Of a DNA stretch of 34,098 nucleotides, positions 8,111-16,658 are shown piece by piece. Where the stretch lies: NCBI GenBank assembly GCA_934169415.1, contig CAKPNP010000010.1, forward strand, positions 1 through 34,098, written 5' to 3'. A program made the position numbers and the translations under genes. The first letter of the stretch is position 1. Every line of letters starts with the position of its first letter. The notes under the pieces are model-generated. The model did not search any database. It was not told where the DNA came from and saw only the letters and a list, made by a program, of their open reading frames with translations. This DNA comes from an uncultured Bacilli bacterium (GTDB lineage Bacteria; Bacillota_I; Bacilli_A; RF39; UBA660).

Positions 8111-9415
8111 CTAAAATGGCATTTTAAAATTTCCATTTTTAAACTGTTTCATCATTACTTTCATTTGTTCGAATTGTTTTAAAAGTCTATTAACTTCTTC
8201 TACACTTCTTCCAGAGCCCTTAGCAATTCTTTGTTTTCTAGATGATTTAAGTACTTCTGGGTGTTTTCTTTCATATGGTGTCATAGATAATATTATTGCT
8301 TCAACATGAAGTATATCCTTAGGATCTATTTTAATATTATTAAGTCCCATTTTTTTAGCTTGTGGTAACATTTTTAAAATATTTTCAAGTGGGCCTAATT
8401 TCTTTATTTGTTTAAACTGAACCAAAAAATCATCTAAATCAAATTTACCACTACTCATTTTTTTAGCACTAGATAGACTTTCTTCATCTATTACATCATT
8501 AGCATGTTCTATCATTGACATTAAATCCCCCATATCAAGGATTCTACTTGCCATTCTATCTGGATGAAATTCTTCTAACCCATCCATTTTTTCAGATACA
8601 CCAATAAATTTAATTGGTACATTAGTTAAATGTCTTACAGAAAGTGCAACACCACCCTTTGTATCGCCATCTAATTTTGTTAATATAGCACCAGTTAATT
8701 CTAATGAACTATTAAATCCATTTATAACATTTATAGCATCTTGTCCCATTGTAGAATCAATAACTAACAAAGTTTCATCTATAGGTACTAATCCTTTAAT
8801 ATCTTTTAATTCATTCATTAATTCATCATCTATATGAAGTCTTCCTGCTGTATCTATTAAAACATAATCAAATTTATTTTCTTTAGCATAATTAAGCGCA
8901 TTTGTAACAATTTCTCTAGGATTTTTAACGCCTTCACTATAAACTTCTATATTTAATTCACGACCTATTTGTTTTAGTTGATCTATGGCTGCTGGTCTAT
9001 ATACATCACATGCTACTAATAATGGTTTTTTACTATATTTTTTTCTTAATAATAAAGCAAGTTTCCCTATTGTAGTTGTCTTACCACTTCCTTGTAACCC
9101 AACTAACATTAAAATACTTGGATTGCCTTTAGTATATAGTGGTGCATCAGTTTCACCTAATAAACTGACTAATTCATCTTTAACTATTTTAATAAATTGT
9201 TCACTTGGTTTTAAACTTTTAGCGACCTCTGCACCTAAAGCTTTTTCTTTTACATTAGATATAAATTCTTTTACAACTTGGTAATTTACATCTGCCTCAA
9301 GTAAAGCTAATCTAAGTTCACGTGTTATATCAGAAATGTTTTCCTCAGTTATCTTTCCATAGCCCTTAATCTTATTTACAACATTTTGAAGTCTATCTCC
9401 AAGATTTTCAAACAT
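8111..9415 (-). CDS. ffh: Signal recognition particle protein Ffh
   Basis: The GTPase subunit of the signal recognition particle, binding signal sequences and 4.5S/6S RNA and docking with FtsY. The 434 residues are normal. The order is N-terminal four-helix bundle (1-90), G domain with P-loop GLQGSGKTT (106-114), DTAGR, the TKLDG specificity motif and GVSEKMDGLEEF, then the M domain from about 300 with the RNA-binding SGRSVEEVNRLL region. The Met-rich tail (QMKVMMKQF) is short. The ribosome binding site is GAGTGAT. Confidence 0.97.
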   Translation of the reverse strand: MFENLGDRLQNVVNKIKGYGKITEENISDITRELRLALLEADVNYQVVKEFISNVKEKALGAEVAKSLKPSEQFIKIVKDELVSLLGETDAPLYTKGNPSILMLVGLQGSGKTTTIGKLALLLRKKYSKKPLLVACDVYRPAAIDQLKQIGRELNIEVYSEGVKNPREIVTNALNYAKENKFDYVLIDTAGRLHIDDELMNELKDIKGLVPIDETLLVIDSTMGQDAINVINGFNSSLELTGAILTKLDGDTKGGVALSVRHLTNVPIKFIGVSEKMDGLEEFHPDRMASRILDMGDLMSMIEHANDVIDEESLSSAKKMSSGKFDLDDFLVQFKQIKKLGPLENILKMLPQAKKMGLNNIKIDPKDILHVEAIILSMTPYERKHPEVLKSSRKQRIAKGSGRSVEEVNRLLKQFEQMKVMMKQFKNGNFKMPF

Positions 9416-9445
9416 ATAATCACTCTTTCTAAAATTTCTTTATTA

Positions 9446-9474
9446 ATTATAACATTAATTTAGAAATATGTAAA
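9446..9474 (-). promoter_or_regulatory. SigA promoter of ffh
   Basis: TTTACA (9469-9474), 17 bases, TGTTATAAT with TATAAT at 9446-9451, on the minus strand. Confidence 0.75.
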
Positions 9475-9475
9475 A

Positions 9476-9497
9476 TAAAAAGGTCAAAAGACCTATT
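9476..9497 (-). terminator. Terminator of the fmt-M23 operon
   Basis: AGGTC, TTTT loop, GACCT, then TTTTATTTT on the minus strand. It includes the TAG stop of the M23 gene. Confidence 0.7.
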
Positions 9498-10716
9498 TAA
9501 AATATGTAGTTCTATCACTCCATGAAGTATATAATCTAGATGGTACATTTATATAATTTTGTGGTTTTAACCATCCACTACGATATGACCAAAAATTATT
9601 AACATCAAATGAAGATTCTGATAGTTCTAAGTGTAAGTGAGCACCAGTTGTACAACTATCCCAAGACTCTGTTCCACCCATAATTCCTATTACAGTATCT
9701 TTAGTAACAACTTGCTCTTTTTTTACATTAACTTTTCTTAAATGCCAATAAGCACTTATATATAATTTACCATTTATATTATGTTGTATGAATACCTTTC
9801 TTCCACCACAACCAGAATATGCATAATCAACGGTATATATTACTATACCATTAGCTATAGAATAAACAGGATAATCTATATATGCGGCACCATTATTTGA
9901 CATATCAAGTCCATGATGAACAGTTCCTGATATTCCCTCTAATACTCTAGGACCAGCCCAAGAAGTTAAGTAGCCCTCTTTTAGTGGTCTCCACATTGTT
10001 GTATCAGGTGGTAAGACACTTCTAGCACAAGTTTCTAAAGTTTCATCGTCTTTACACTTCATATTAGTAAATAATTGTATAGAACTTTCAGCTAATTCTA
10101 TTTGTTGTTCTATAGATAAAGCATCATCACTTAAACTTTCTAATTCTGTAGATAATTTAGATAACTCTTTATTAAGTTCTACTTGTTTTTGTTCTAATTC
10201 AGTAATTTTATTACTTAAATCTATCTGTTTTTGTTTACTAGATTCTATATCGTTTTTATAACTTTCTACTAATTCATTATTATAAGAAGTAAGTTGTTCT
10301 GCTATAGCAACTCTATATATAAAATCTGTAAAATCAGATGCTCCAAAAGCATATTCTAAGTAAGCAGATTCACCTGTTGAAATTTGATAAAAGGATAATA
10401 TATTAGCAATTTCTTTTTCTTTTTCTAAAATATCCTCTTCTAATTTTTCTATTTCTAATTTTAAATTTTTAATTTCATCTTGACTATTAGAAATAGTAAT
10501 TTCAATATTATTTATATTATTTTTTATTTTCTCTTGTTCTTCTTTTGTTAATTGTTGTTGATGTTTATTTTCTTCATATTTTGCTTTAAATTCTGCAAGT
10601 TCTTTTTTTACTTGACCAAATGTCTTTTCACTAGCATTAACCTTAGGCATATAAAAACTAAAAGTTAATAAAGATACCACCATAAACAAATTTATTATTT
10701 TTGTATAAAATTTCAT
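9493..10716 (-). CDS. Secreted coiled-coil M23 family peptidoglycan hydrolase
   Basis: A 407-residue exported endopeptidase. A signal peptide (1-28, ending near NAS) is followed by a long coiled coil (about 31-215) like that of EnvC and CwlO-type proteins, then a LytM/M23 zinc peptidase domain. The metal ligands are visible as HHGLD (His267 and Asp271) and HLH (His360, His362), so it should be catalytically active rather than a degenerate activator. Cys221/230 and Cys303/355 could form disulfides. The site AAGGGGGG precedes it. It is the last gene of an operon starting with fmt. Confidence 0.92.
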   Translation of the reverse strand: MKFYTKIINLFMVVSLLTFSFYMPKVNASEKTFGQVKKELAEFKAKYEENKHQQQLTKEEQEKIKNNINNIEITISNSQDEIKNLKLEIEKLEEDILEKEKEIANILSFYQISTGESAYLEYAFGASDFTDFIYRVAIAEQLTSYNNELVESYKNDIESSKQKQIDLSNKITELEQKQVELNKELSKLSTELESLSDDALSIEQQIELAESSIQLFTNMKCKDDETLETCARSVLPPDTTMWRPLKEGYLTSWAGPRVLEGISGTVHHGLDMSNNGAAYIDYPVYSIANGIVIYTVDYAYSGCGGRKVFIQHNINGKLYISAYWHLRKVNVKKEQVVTKDTVIGIMGGTESWDSCTTGAHLHLELSESSFDVNNFWSYRSGWLKPQNYINVPSRLYTSWSDRTTYFK

Positions 10717-10727
10717 AATTTCCCCCC

Positions 10728-11033
10728 TTATTTTTTTCTAAAGAAAGTTCTAATAATATAAAAATCAAATATACAATAGATTATAAATAGTAACCAAATA
10801 AATACTATTTCAAATATTCCACTAGAATATATTTCTATAATGTTTCTTACACTATCTGGAAAATAAGTTTCTATAAAGTTTGATAAAAATTTAAGTGGGA
10901 CATTATTAGATATAAAATTTAATATTCTTAAAAATATATCAACAGCTGCAATATAATAAACAAAACTTGAAAATTTCTTAAATATCATAACTAGTACTGC
11001 ACCTAAAACGATTATTATTAAAACTACATCCAT
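10728..11033 (-). CDS. Hypothetical small membrane protein
   Basis: A 101-residue protein with about three hydrophobic helices (residues 2-18, 22-43 and 70-96) and a basic RTFFRKK end. No motif tells its function. It lies three bases after the preceding orphan and 11 bases before the M23 hydrolase, which suggests a membrane role coupled to envelope genes, but this is inferred from position only. Confidence 0.7.
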   Translation of the reverse strand: MDVVLIIIVLGAVLVMIFKKFSSFVYYIAAVDIFLRILNFISNNVPLKFLSNFIETYFPDSVRNIIEIYSSGIFEIVFIWLLFIIYCIFDFYIIRTFFRKK

Positions 11034-11036
11034 AAA

Positions 11037-11492
11037 TTAACTCCTTAATTCTATATTTACTATATAACCATAGTAGTTAGAAAAATCTAATATTATTTTA
11101 TTACTATACAAAGTTATTCTAATACTATCGTTATTTACAACATCATTATTATATAATATTTTTTCAAAAGTTGAAACACTAATTACATATGTATTACTAT
11201 TTTCTAAATAATTAGTTGATTCAAGTTTAGAATTTTTTACCATTTTATAAATATTATTTGTATTAATTAAATCAGTATTATAATAAGTAACTTCTCCTTC
11301 ATTATTTAAAACATTATATGAACCAATTACAACATTATTTAAATAATAAAATTCATCATTATTATTCTTATTAGGAATAGATAAAAGAGAAAAAACAAAT
11401 ATAAAAAATATTAAATATAATATTAAGATAGCAAGTGAACGTGTTCTTTTATTACTATATATATTTTTTATAAAACTAAATATTTGCTTCAT
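11037..11492 (-). CDS. Hypothetical membrane-anchored protein
   Basis: A 151-residue protein with a basic N-terminus (KNIYSNKRTRS), one hydrophobic helix (about 18-40, ILILYLIFFIFVFSLL) and an Asn/Tyr-rich external domain. The overall plan resembles the orphan at 5771-6208 but I see no convincing alignment. Its ATG overlaps the fmt stop by four bases (ATGA), so the two are translationally coupled. Confidence 0.7.
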   Translation of the reverse strand: MKQIFSFIKNIYSNKRTRSLAILILYLIFFIFVFSLLSIPNKNNNDEFYYLNNVVIGSYNVLNNEGEVTYYNTDLINTNNIYKMVKNSKLESTNYLENSNTYVISVSTFEKILYNNDVVNNDSIRITLYSNKIILDFSNYYGYIVNIELRS

Positions 11493-12448
11493 ACTAAAAT
11501 TTTACCTATTAACTCCTCTTTATTTTTAAGTCCGTTTAAATAATCTCTAGCACTCATTATTTTTTTACCTTCAGGTTTTATCATAGTTAATACTACTTCT
11601 CCATTACTTACTTTAACGCCAATTCCATCATCATATATTTTTGTAATTTGACCATTAAATCCAACAGGATATTCATCTGTTATTCTAGATGAATAAACTT
11701 TAATTATCTTATTATCTAAAAGACAGTAAGCTCCAGGATATGAGTTTAATCCTCTTATTTTATTATATACTTGCTTACTTGTTTCATTAAAATTAATTTT
11801 TTCATCTTCTTTTTTTATAATAAATCCATATGTAGCTTCACTATTATCTTGTTTTATTCTATCATTAGTTTTTGAAATTATACTTGGTAAAGTTTCAAGT
11901 AATAGTTCCTTACCTAAAATGCTTAATTTATCATGAAGAGTACTTGCTGTATCTAGAATGTCTATATCAATTGAACTTTGAGATATAATATCTCCTTCAT
12001 CCATTCTTTCATTCATATACATAATAGTTACACCAGTTTTTTTATTACCATTTATTATTGCTCTATGTATAGGAGCTCCACCTCTTAATTTAGGTAGTAA
12101 TGAAGCATGTACGTTAATACAGCCAAGTCTTGGTGCTTCGAGTAATTTCTTAGGTAATATTTGTCCATATGCACATGTTATTATTAAATCAGGGTGTAAA
12201 TCAATAATTTCCTCATACTCATCTTTAATACGTTCTGGTTGCAAGGTTAAAATCATATTTTTTAAAGCAACTTCTTTTATTGGAGAATATTTAATTTCAC
12301 CACGATTACCTTTTCTATCTGGTTGAGTCACAACTGCTCTAACTTTATAATTATCAATTAAACCTTCTAGGATAGGTACTGCAAAACTAGGTGTTCCCAT
12401 AAAAACAATTTGTAATTCTTTTTCTATATTTATATTAGATAAATCCAT
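11489..12448 (-). CDS. fmt: Methionyl-tRNA formyltransferase
   Basis: Formylates Met-tRNAfMet with 10-formyl-tetrahydrofolate before translation initiation. The 319 residues fit. Catalytic residues of the family appear as Asn112 and His114 (in INVHASLLP) and Asp150 (in NERMDEGD). The HASLLPKLRGGAP signature and C-terminal OB-fold domain (about 215-315) are clear. The start has AGGTGAT upstream. There is an N-terminal extension of about ten residues before QIVFMGTP compared with most homologues. The usual partners def and priA are not adjacent. Confidence 0.96.
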   Translation of the reverse strand: MDLSNINIEKELQIVFMGTPSFAVPILEGLIDNYKVRAVVTQPDRKGNRGEIKYSPIKEVALKNMILTLQPERIKDEYEEIIDLHPDLIITCAYGQILPKKLLEAPRLGCINVHASLLPKLRGGAPIHRAIINGNKKTGVTIMYMNERMDEGDIISQSSIDIDILDTASTLHDKLSILGKELLLETLPSIISKTNDRIKQDNSEATYGFIIKKEDEKINFNETSKQVYNKIRGLNSYPGAYCLLDNKIIKVYSSRITDEYPVGFNGQITKIYDDGIGVKVSNGEVVLTMIKPEGKKIMSARDYLNGLKNKEELIGKILV

Positions 12449-12466
12449 ATTATTATCACCTACTCA

Positions 12467-12495
12467 ATTATACAACAAAAATAAAGTATTGTAAA
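12467..12495 (-). promoter_or_regulatory. SigA promoter of the fmt operon
   Basis: TTTACA (12490-12495), 17 bases, TATAAT (12467-12472), minus strand, shortly before the fmt ribosome binding site. Confidence 0.75.
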
Positions 12496-12504
12496 CGTGT
12501 GGAT

Positions 12505-12531
12505 AAAAATAAAAACTATCAAATGATAGTT
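12505..12531 (-). terminator. Terminator of the rnhB-DHH-dac-MBL operon
   Basis: AACTATCA and TGATAGTT pair with a two-base nominal loop, followed by TTTATTTTT on the minus strand, directly after the MBL-fold gene. Confidence 0.75.
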
Positions 12532-13050
12532 CTACTTAAAATATATGTTATTTAAAAATTCATTTTTTAATGTTGTGTCAATTCCGTGACCAGGATAGAC
12601 TTTAATTAATGGAGAATATGTTTTAATTAATGAAATAGATTTTAACATTTCACTTGTATTACCGCCCTCTAAATCAGTTCTACCAATATTATTTTTAAAT
12701 AAAAAATCACCTGTAAACATAATATTTTCATCTTTAAAATAAATAGTAATACAAGTATTATGGTGTCCTTTGGTATCAATTTTATAAAATCTAAAATCAT
12801 TAATTTCATTAAATTCTGATAAATTACTATAATCATATATTGGAATATTTAAGTTTTTAAAATAACTAAGACATCCTACATGATCAAAGTGATAATGAGT
12901 TATTATAACACCAACTATATTTAATCCTTTTGAATAAGGTGTAATTTTATCTATTTCAGCTCCTGGATCAATTATTATGCAGTCTTTATTTTTAATTAAA
13001 ATATAACAATTTGCTTCTAATAATCCTACTTTAATTTTCCTAATTTCCAT
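12532..13050 (-). CDS. MBL-fold metal-dependent hydrolase
   Basis: A 172-residue metallo-beta-lactamase-fold hydrolase of the glyoxalase II (YcbL/GloB-like) type. The T-H-x-H-x-D-H motif is THYHFDH (His52, His54, Asp56, His57); further ligands are probably His in KGHHNT, Asp in TGDFLF and the last His in YPGHG. The start is the ATG at 13050, with GGAGG six bases upstream; the frame can also be read from an upstream TTG. It overlaps the end of the carboxypeptidase gene by 25 bases. The natural thioester substrate is not determined. Confidence 0.88.
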   Translation of the reverse strand: MEIRKIKVGLLEANCYILIKNKDCIIIDPGAEIDKITPYSKGLNIVGVIITHYHFDHVGCLSYFKNLNIPIYDYSNLSEFNEINDFRFYKIDTKGHHNTCITIYFKDENIMFTGDFLFKNNIGRTDLEGGNTSEMLKSISLIKTYSPLIKVYPGHGIDTTLKNEFLNNIYFK

Positions 13051-14198
13051 ATTAACCTCCAAAATAAAATTCCTAACATTATAATAATTAATTCTATATA
13101 AATATTTTTATATAAAAATACTATAAGAGAAAAAGGTATATTACTAGGTTTATATATAATAGTAGAATATAATGTCTCACCATCCAATAATACTTTATAT
13201 TCTCCTAGTTTTTCTTTTCTTGTAAATATACTCACCTCATCTTCTATATCATAAAGGTATTCTAATCTTGAATATTCATCTAACGTAAGTTTTTCTAAAT
13301 GAGATGGTAAATTAATAATTATTTTATCTTTTGAATACTTATTATTTAAAGAAATCTCTTTATTTGCAATTTCTCTATTAGTATAGTTTTCAAAATAATA
13401 ATTATATATAGTATTTGAATCTATAATATTGTAAGGTAAATCTAAAGTTGGATCTGCGCCAATTGTTATAAGTAAATAATTAATACCATTATATGATGCT
13501 ATACTAGATAAACAAAGTCCAGCATCATCTGTATATCCCGTTTTAGAACCTAATACATAATCCATTTTTAGATTATATCTAATTAGATTTTTTTCTAAAT
13601 TTGACATTAATATTTGACCAGATTCTATCTTATAATATTTAGTTGTATATATTTTTTTAAATGTATCATTTTTAAGAGCATATTTTAATATAACAGATAC
13701 TTCATATGCTGTAGAATAATGATTTTCAATATCAAGACCAGATGTATTTACAAAATGTGTATTAGATAAACCTAAAGCTAAAGCTTTTTTATTCATTAAT
13801 GATACAAAATTTGAAATACTGCCTGTTAGGGATATTGCAAGTGCATTTGTAGCATCAGCACAAGAAGGTAAAAGAGAAGAATATAATAACTCTTCATATG
13901 TAACAGTATCGCCTACCTTATACCCACATACCATTGCATCTTGCTCTATTAATCCTTTAATCATATCATTAGTTATTACAACATTATCACTTAATGAAGA
14001 TATATTTTCTATAGAAACAATACTAGTCATTATTTTAGTAAGACTAGCTATTGAAGTTATTTCATTACTGTTTTTTTCATATAATACTTTATCACTATCT
14101 AAATCATATAATATAGCACTTTTACTATTTATTTCAAATGCATTAATGCTTATTGGAAATAAAAATAAAATTATAAAAACAAAAATCTTATTTTTCAT
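13026..14198 (-). CDS. D-alanyl-D-alanine carboxypeptidase (peptidase S11)
   Basis: A penicillin-binding protein of low mass that trims the terminal D-Ala of peptidoglycan stem peptides outside the membrane. The 390 residues comprise a signal peptide (1-20), the serine peptidase domain with SLTK (Ser52-Lys55), the second motif as SCA (112-114, where many relatives have S-x-N) and KTG (219-221), a beta-rich domain, and a C-terminal membrane helix (about 360-382) with a basic end. A helix anchor rather than an amphipathic one is like DacF. It overlaps the DHH gene by 11 bases and sits in the same operon. Confidence 0.93.
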   Translation of the reverse strand: MKNKIFVFIILFLFPISINAFEINSKSAILYDLDSDKVLYEKNSNEITSIASLTKIMTSIVSIENISSLSDNVVITNDMIKGLIEQDAMVCGYKVGDTVTYEELLYSSLLPSCADATNALAISLTGSISNFVSLMNKKALALGLSNTHFVNTSGLDIENHYSTAYEVSVILKYALKNDTFKKIYTTKYYKIESGQILMSNLEKNLIRYNLKMDYVLGSKTGYTDDAGLCLSSIASYNGINYLLITIGADPTLDLPYNIIDSNTIYNYYFENYTNREIANKEISLNNKYSKDKIIINLPSHLEKLTLDEYSRLEYLYDIEDEVSIFTRKEKLGEYKVLLDGETLYSTIIYKPSNIPFSLIVFLYKNIYIELIIIMLGILFWRLIWKLGKLK

Positions 14199-15090
14199 AA
14201 GTAGCCTCTTTAAATATCAAATTTATTATATTTTCTTTTAAATTATCAGGTAATGGACTACCAGCAGCTTTAGGATGCCCTTTACCACCATAAATAGATG
14301 CGAAATCTGATAAGTTAATATCTTTAACTGTTCTATAGCTTACACTCCTATTTATATTAATAATTATAATAAAATCTAACTCTTCATGATTTTTAGATAA
14401 TGTATTACCTAATAATGATCTATATTCTTCGGCAAACACTACACCTACTTTATAGTTATTTATATTACATTTAATCATAGATTTTTCTTTTTCATTTATA
14501 TATTCATTTTTTCTTTTTTCCTCTACTTCAAATAAAAACTTTAATTTATCATCTATTTTAAATTCAGTACTATTTAATATCATATTATATAAATAATCTA
14601 TATAATAATCACGACCTAAAACATTAAAAATATCAACTAATGTAGAATCATATCCTAAAGAAAAATCCCAAGTATCGCATCTTCTTACATGTTCTACTAT
14701 GTGTTTTGTTATATCTTTAGATAAATAATCATTATTAAAATTTGAACATAAATAATTATAATATAGACTAGTCCCACATTCTTTTGAATCTATTATAGTT
14801 ATAAAATCATATTTATTCATATTTACATTTCCAATATGATGATCAAATATTTTAAATTTTTTTAAAAAATTAGAATCTAATTTTGAAAGTGTATCCTCAC
14901 TTATACATAAATCTGTCATAAATATATAATCATAATTAGAAAAATCTGTATTATTTACTACCGTTAAAAATTCGCTATCTATAGGATTATCTAATAATTT
15001 ATATGTAACATTTTTAAAGGCTAATTTTGATAAAATAATAGGAGTTATCCCATCAATATCTGCAATGTGTGAAAACAAAAATGCATTCAT
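14188..15090 (-). CDS. DHH-family phosphoesterase
   Basis: A 300-residue metal-dependent phosphoesterase. The DHH domain shows HIADIDG (His8, Asp11, Asp13), MTD (Asp60) and DHH (83-85), and the DHHA1 substrate-binding domain ends with GGKGHPKAAG (around 270). This set is shared by NrnA-type nano-RNases, cyclic-dinucleotide phosphodiesterases and other DHH proteins. It lacks a membrane or PAS region, so it is not GdpP. Which substrate it cleaves is open. Its ATG overlaps the rnhB stop by one base. Confidence 0.88.
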   Translation of the reverse strand: MNAFLFSHIADIDGITPIILSKLAFKNVTYKLLDNPIDSEFLTVVNNTDFSNYDYIFMTDLCISEDTLSKLDSNFLKKFKIFDHHIGNVNMNKYDFITIIDSKECGTSLYYNYLCSNFNNDYLSKDITKHIVEHVRRCDTWDFSLGYDSTLVDIFNVLGRDYYIDYLYNMILNSTEFKIDDKLKFLFEVEEKRKNEYINEKEKSMIKCNINNYKVGVVFAEEYRSLLGNTLSKNHEELDFIIIININRSVSYRTVKDINLSDFASIYGGKGHPKAAGSPLPDNLKENIINLIFKEATYEK

Positions 15091-15704
15091 TATTTTTCCT
15101 CCAATAATTCTTTTACAGGTCCATAGGTTTTTCTATATCCGTCTATTATGCCATATTTATGAATTGCTTCTATATGTTTTTTTGTAGGATAACCTTTATG
15201 TGATGCATAACCATATTCTGGATATTTTTTATCTAATTCATACATTAATCTATCACGTGTCACTTTTGCAACTACAGAAGAAGCTGCTATACTTATACTT
15301 TTAGCATCTCCTTTTATTATACTAGTTGTTGGTATATCAAGATTAATTGGCATAGCATCAATTAATACATGCTCTAAATTTATCTGTTCTCTTACCTTAT
15401 TTATAGCAATAATCATAGCTTCACGAGAAGCCTCATATATATTAATTTCATCTATCCTTTCAGCAGATACCTCTCCTATACCATATGCTACACAATTATT
15501 TATAATATAGTCATAAAATAAATTTCTTTTACGTTCTGATAGTTTTTTAGAATCAGTTAACCCATCTAAAACAAAATTTTTAGGTAAAACTACACAAGAA
15601 GCAACAACTGGTCCATTTAAAGGACCACGACCTACCTCATCCACTCCTCCTATATACGTTATACCTTTATCATATAATTCACTTTCGTATTTATATAAAT
15701 CCAT
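15090..15704 (-). CDS. rnhB: Ribonuclease HII
   Basis: Endonuclease that removes single ribonucleotides and RNA primers from DNA. The 204 residues hold GGVDEVGRGPLNGP with the catalytic pair Asp22-Glu23, the DSKKLS motif, VLIDAMP and the SIIKGDAKSISIAAASVVAK-like block. This is the first gene of a four-gene unit; AGGTGG lies upstream. Confidence 0.96.
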   Translation of the reverse strand: MDLYKYESELYDKGITYIGGVDEVGRGPLNGPVVASCVVLPKNFVLDGLTDSKKLSERKRNLFYDYIINNCVAYGIGEVSAERIDEINIYEASREAMIIAINKVREQINLEHVLIDAMPINLDIPTTSIIKGDAKSISIAASSVVAKVTRDRLMYELDKKYPEYGYASHKGYPTKKHIEAIHKYGIIDGYRKTYGPVKELLEEK

Positions 15705-15720
15705 ATTACCACCTTATAAA

Positions 15721-15766
15721 ATTATATCACAAAAAAGCTTTACAATTAAAAAAATTATGATATAAT
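15721..15766. promoter_or_regulatory. Divergent promoters for rnhB (left) and the GreA-family gene (right)
   Basis: Two extended -10 boxes face away from one another: TGATATAAT on the minus strand (TATAAT at 15721-15726) and TGATATAAT on the plus strand (TATAAT at 15761-15766). The right one has TTTACA (15739-15744) at 16 bases; the left has a weak -35. The pair forms a nine-base inverted repeat. Confidence 0.65.
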
Positions 15767-15792
15767 ATACAACATTTGAAAGGGGAATTATT

Positions 15793-16272
15793 ATGATATT
15801 AACTTTAAGACAAATAGAATTACTTAAATTAGAAAGAGAAAAAATTTTATTAAAAAGAGAAGAATTAATAAAAGCTAAAATTGATACATCATCTAATCAT
15901 TGGGAATATGAAGCTGATGGGAATATACATCATTTATTTGCTGACGAGGTAGGAAAAATAAATAAAAGAATAAATGAAATTGATTTTTTATTAAATTCGG
16001 AAATAGACTCTAATATAGATAGTAACATAATAGATATAGGTTCTAAATTTGAAGTTGAACTAAATTTTGATGGTGAAATAGATATAGTTACAGCAACATT
16101 AGTTTCTAAAAAAATAGGAACTGAATCAAGCAGTGAATTTATTTCATGTGAAAGTCCACTTGGAAAAGCCATATATAAAAAATCTTTGAATGATGTATTC
16201 ACTTATGAATTAAATAACAATTTAAAAGTAATTGGAAGAATTACAAATATAGTTAAACAAAAAGTAAGATAA
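15793..16272 (+). CDS. GreA/GreB-family protein
   Basis: A 159-residue protein near GreA's normal length. The C-terminal half (about 78-159) has the look of the GreA/GreB FKBP-like domain: IDIGSKFEVEL, then SCESPLGKAIYKKSLND. The N-terminal half is a charged helical hairpin that should enter the RNA polymerase secondary channel. However, the canonical acidic tip of GreA (a D-x-S-E-N-x-E-Y type loop) is not obvious; instead there is HWEYEADGNIHH. It could be a true cleavage factor or a diverged relative that binds the channel without stimulating cleavage. AAAGGGG precedes the ATG; it is the only right-facing gene in the first 20 kb. Confidence 0.75.
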   Translation: MILTLRQIELLKLEREKILLKREELIKAKIDTSSNHWEYEADGNIHHLFADEVGKINKRINEIDFLLNSEIDSNIDSNIIDIGSKFEVELNFDGEIDIVTATLVSKKIGTESSSEFISCESPLGKAIYKKSLNDVFTYELNNNLKVIGRITNIVKQKVR

Positions 16273-16278
16273 AATTAA

Positions 16279-16318
16279 AAAGGTATTAGATATATTTCTA
16301 ATGCCTTGTTTTATTATT
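16279..16318 (+). terminator. Terminator of the GreA-family gene, shared with the convergent HTH gene
   Basis: AAGGTATTAGA and TCTAATGCCTT pair (one G-U) around a short AT loop, followed by GTTTTATT. The TAG of the frameshifted HTH gene lies in the right arm. Confidence 0.7.
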
Positions 16319-16658
16319 CTTTCCACTACCTATAAATTTACCATTATCATCTTTAGAATAACTATTTAGTTCTTGGGAATGTATTCCACCTTTTTTTTGA
16401 CCCTTACGTTTTGATAGAGCTAAAAAAAATTTGAACATTTTCATATATTTTATCAGCTTTTTCTAAATTAAAAAAACTTAATTCCTCTTTTGTTGTATAC
16501 ATATTAAATAATGTTTTATCATTTAAATATCTTTGAATTGTGCTAGTTGGTATACCTGTTTTAGTACTTATTTCTAAAATACTTTCACAATTTGGAAGAA
16601 CATCTAAAATTTTAATAAATTTTTCTAATCTCTCTTCTTCTTGCTTTTTACTTAACAT
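16298..16658 (-). pseudogene. Small HTH protein with a frameshift in a run of eight T
   Basis: The uninterrupted frame from 16658 gives 84 residues with a helix-turn-helix (about 26-48, ILEISTKTGIPTSTIQRYL) and stops at 16404. Directly after a T8 run (minus strand, near 16422-16429) the next frame continues with a sensible basic, Gly-rich tail (SKRKGQKKGGIHSQEL ... SGKNN) to TAG at 16298. Removing one T joins both into a protein of about 119 residues whose tail looks like that of a conserved family rather than noise. It may be a mutated gene, a sequencing slip in the homopolymer, or a product made by slippage. AGGCGGG precedes the ATG. Confidence 0.6.

Noticed and set aside
15721..15766. Nine-base inverted repeat ATTATATCA ... 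TGATATAAT as an operator
   Set aside because: It is fully explained by two divergent extended -10 boxes.
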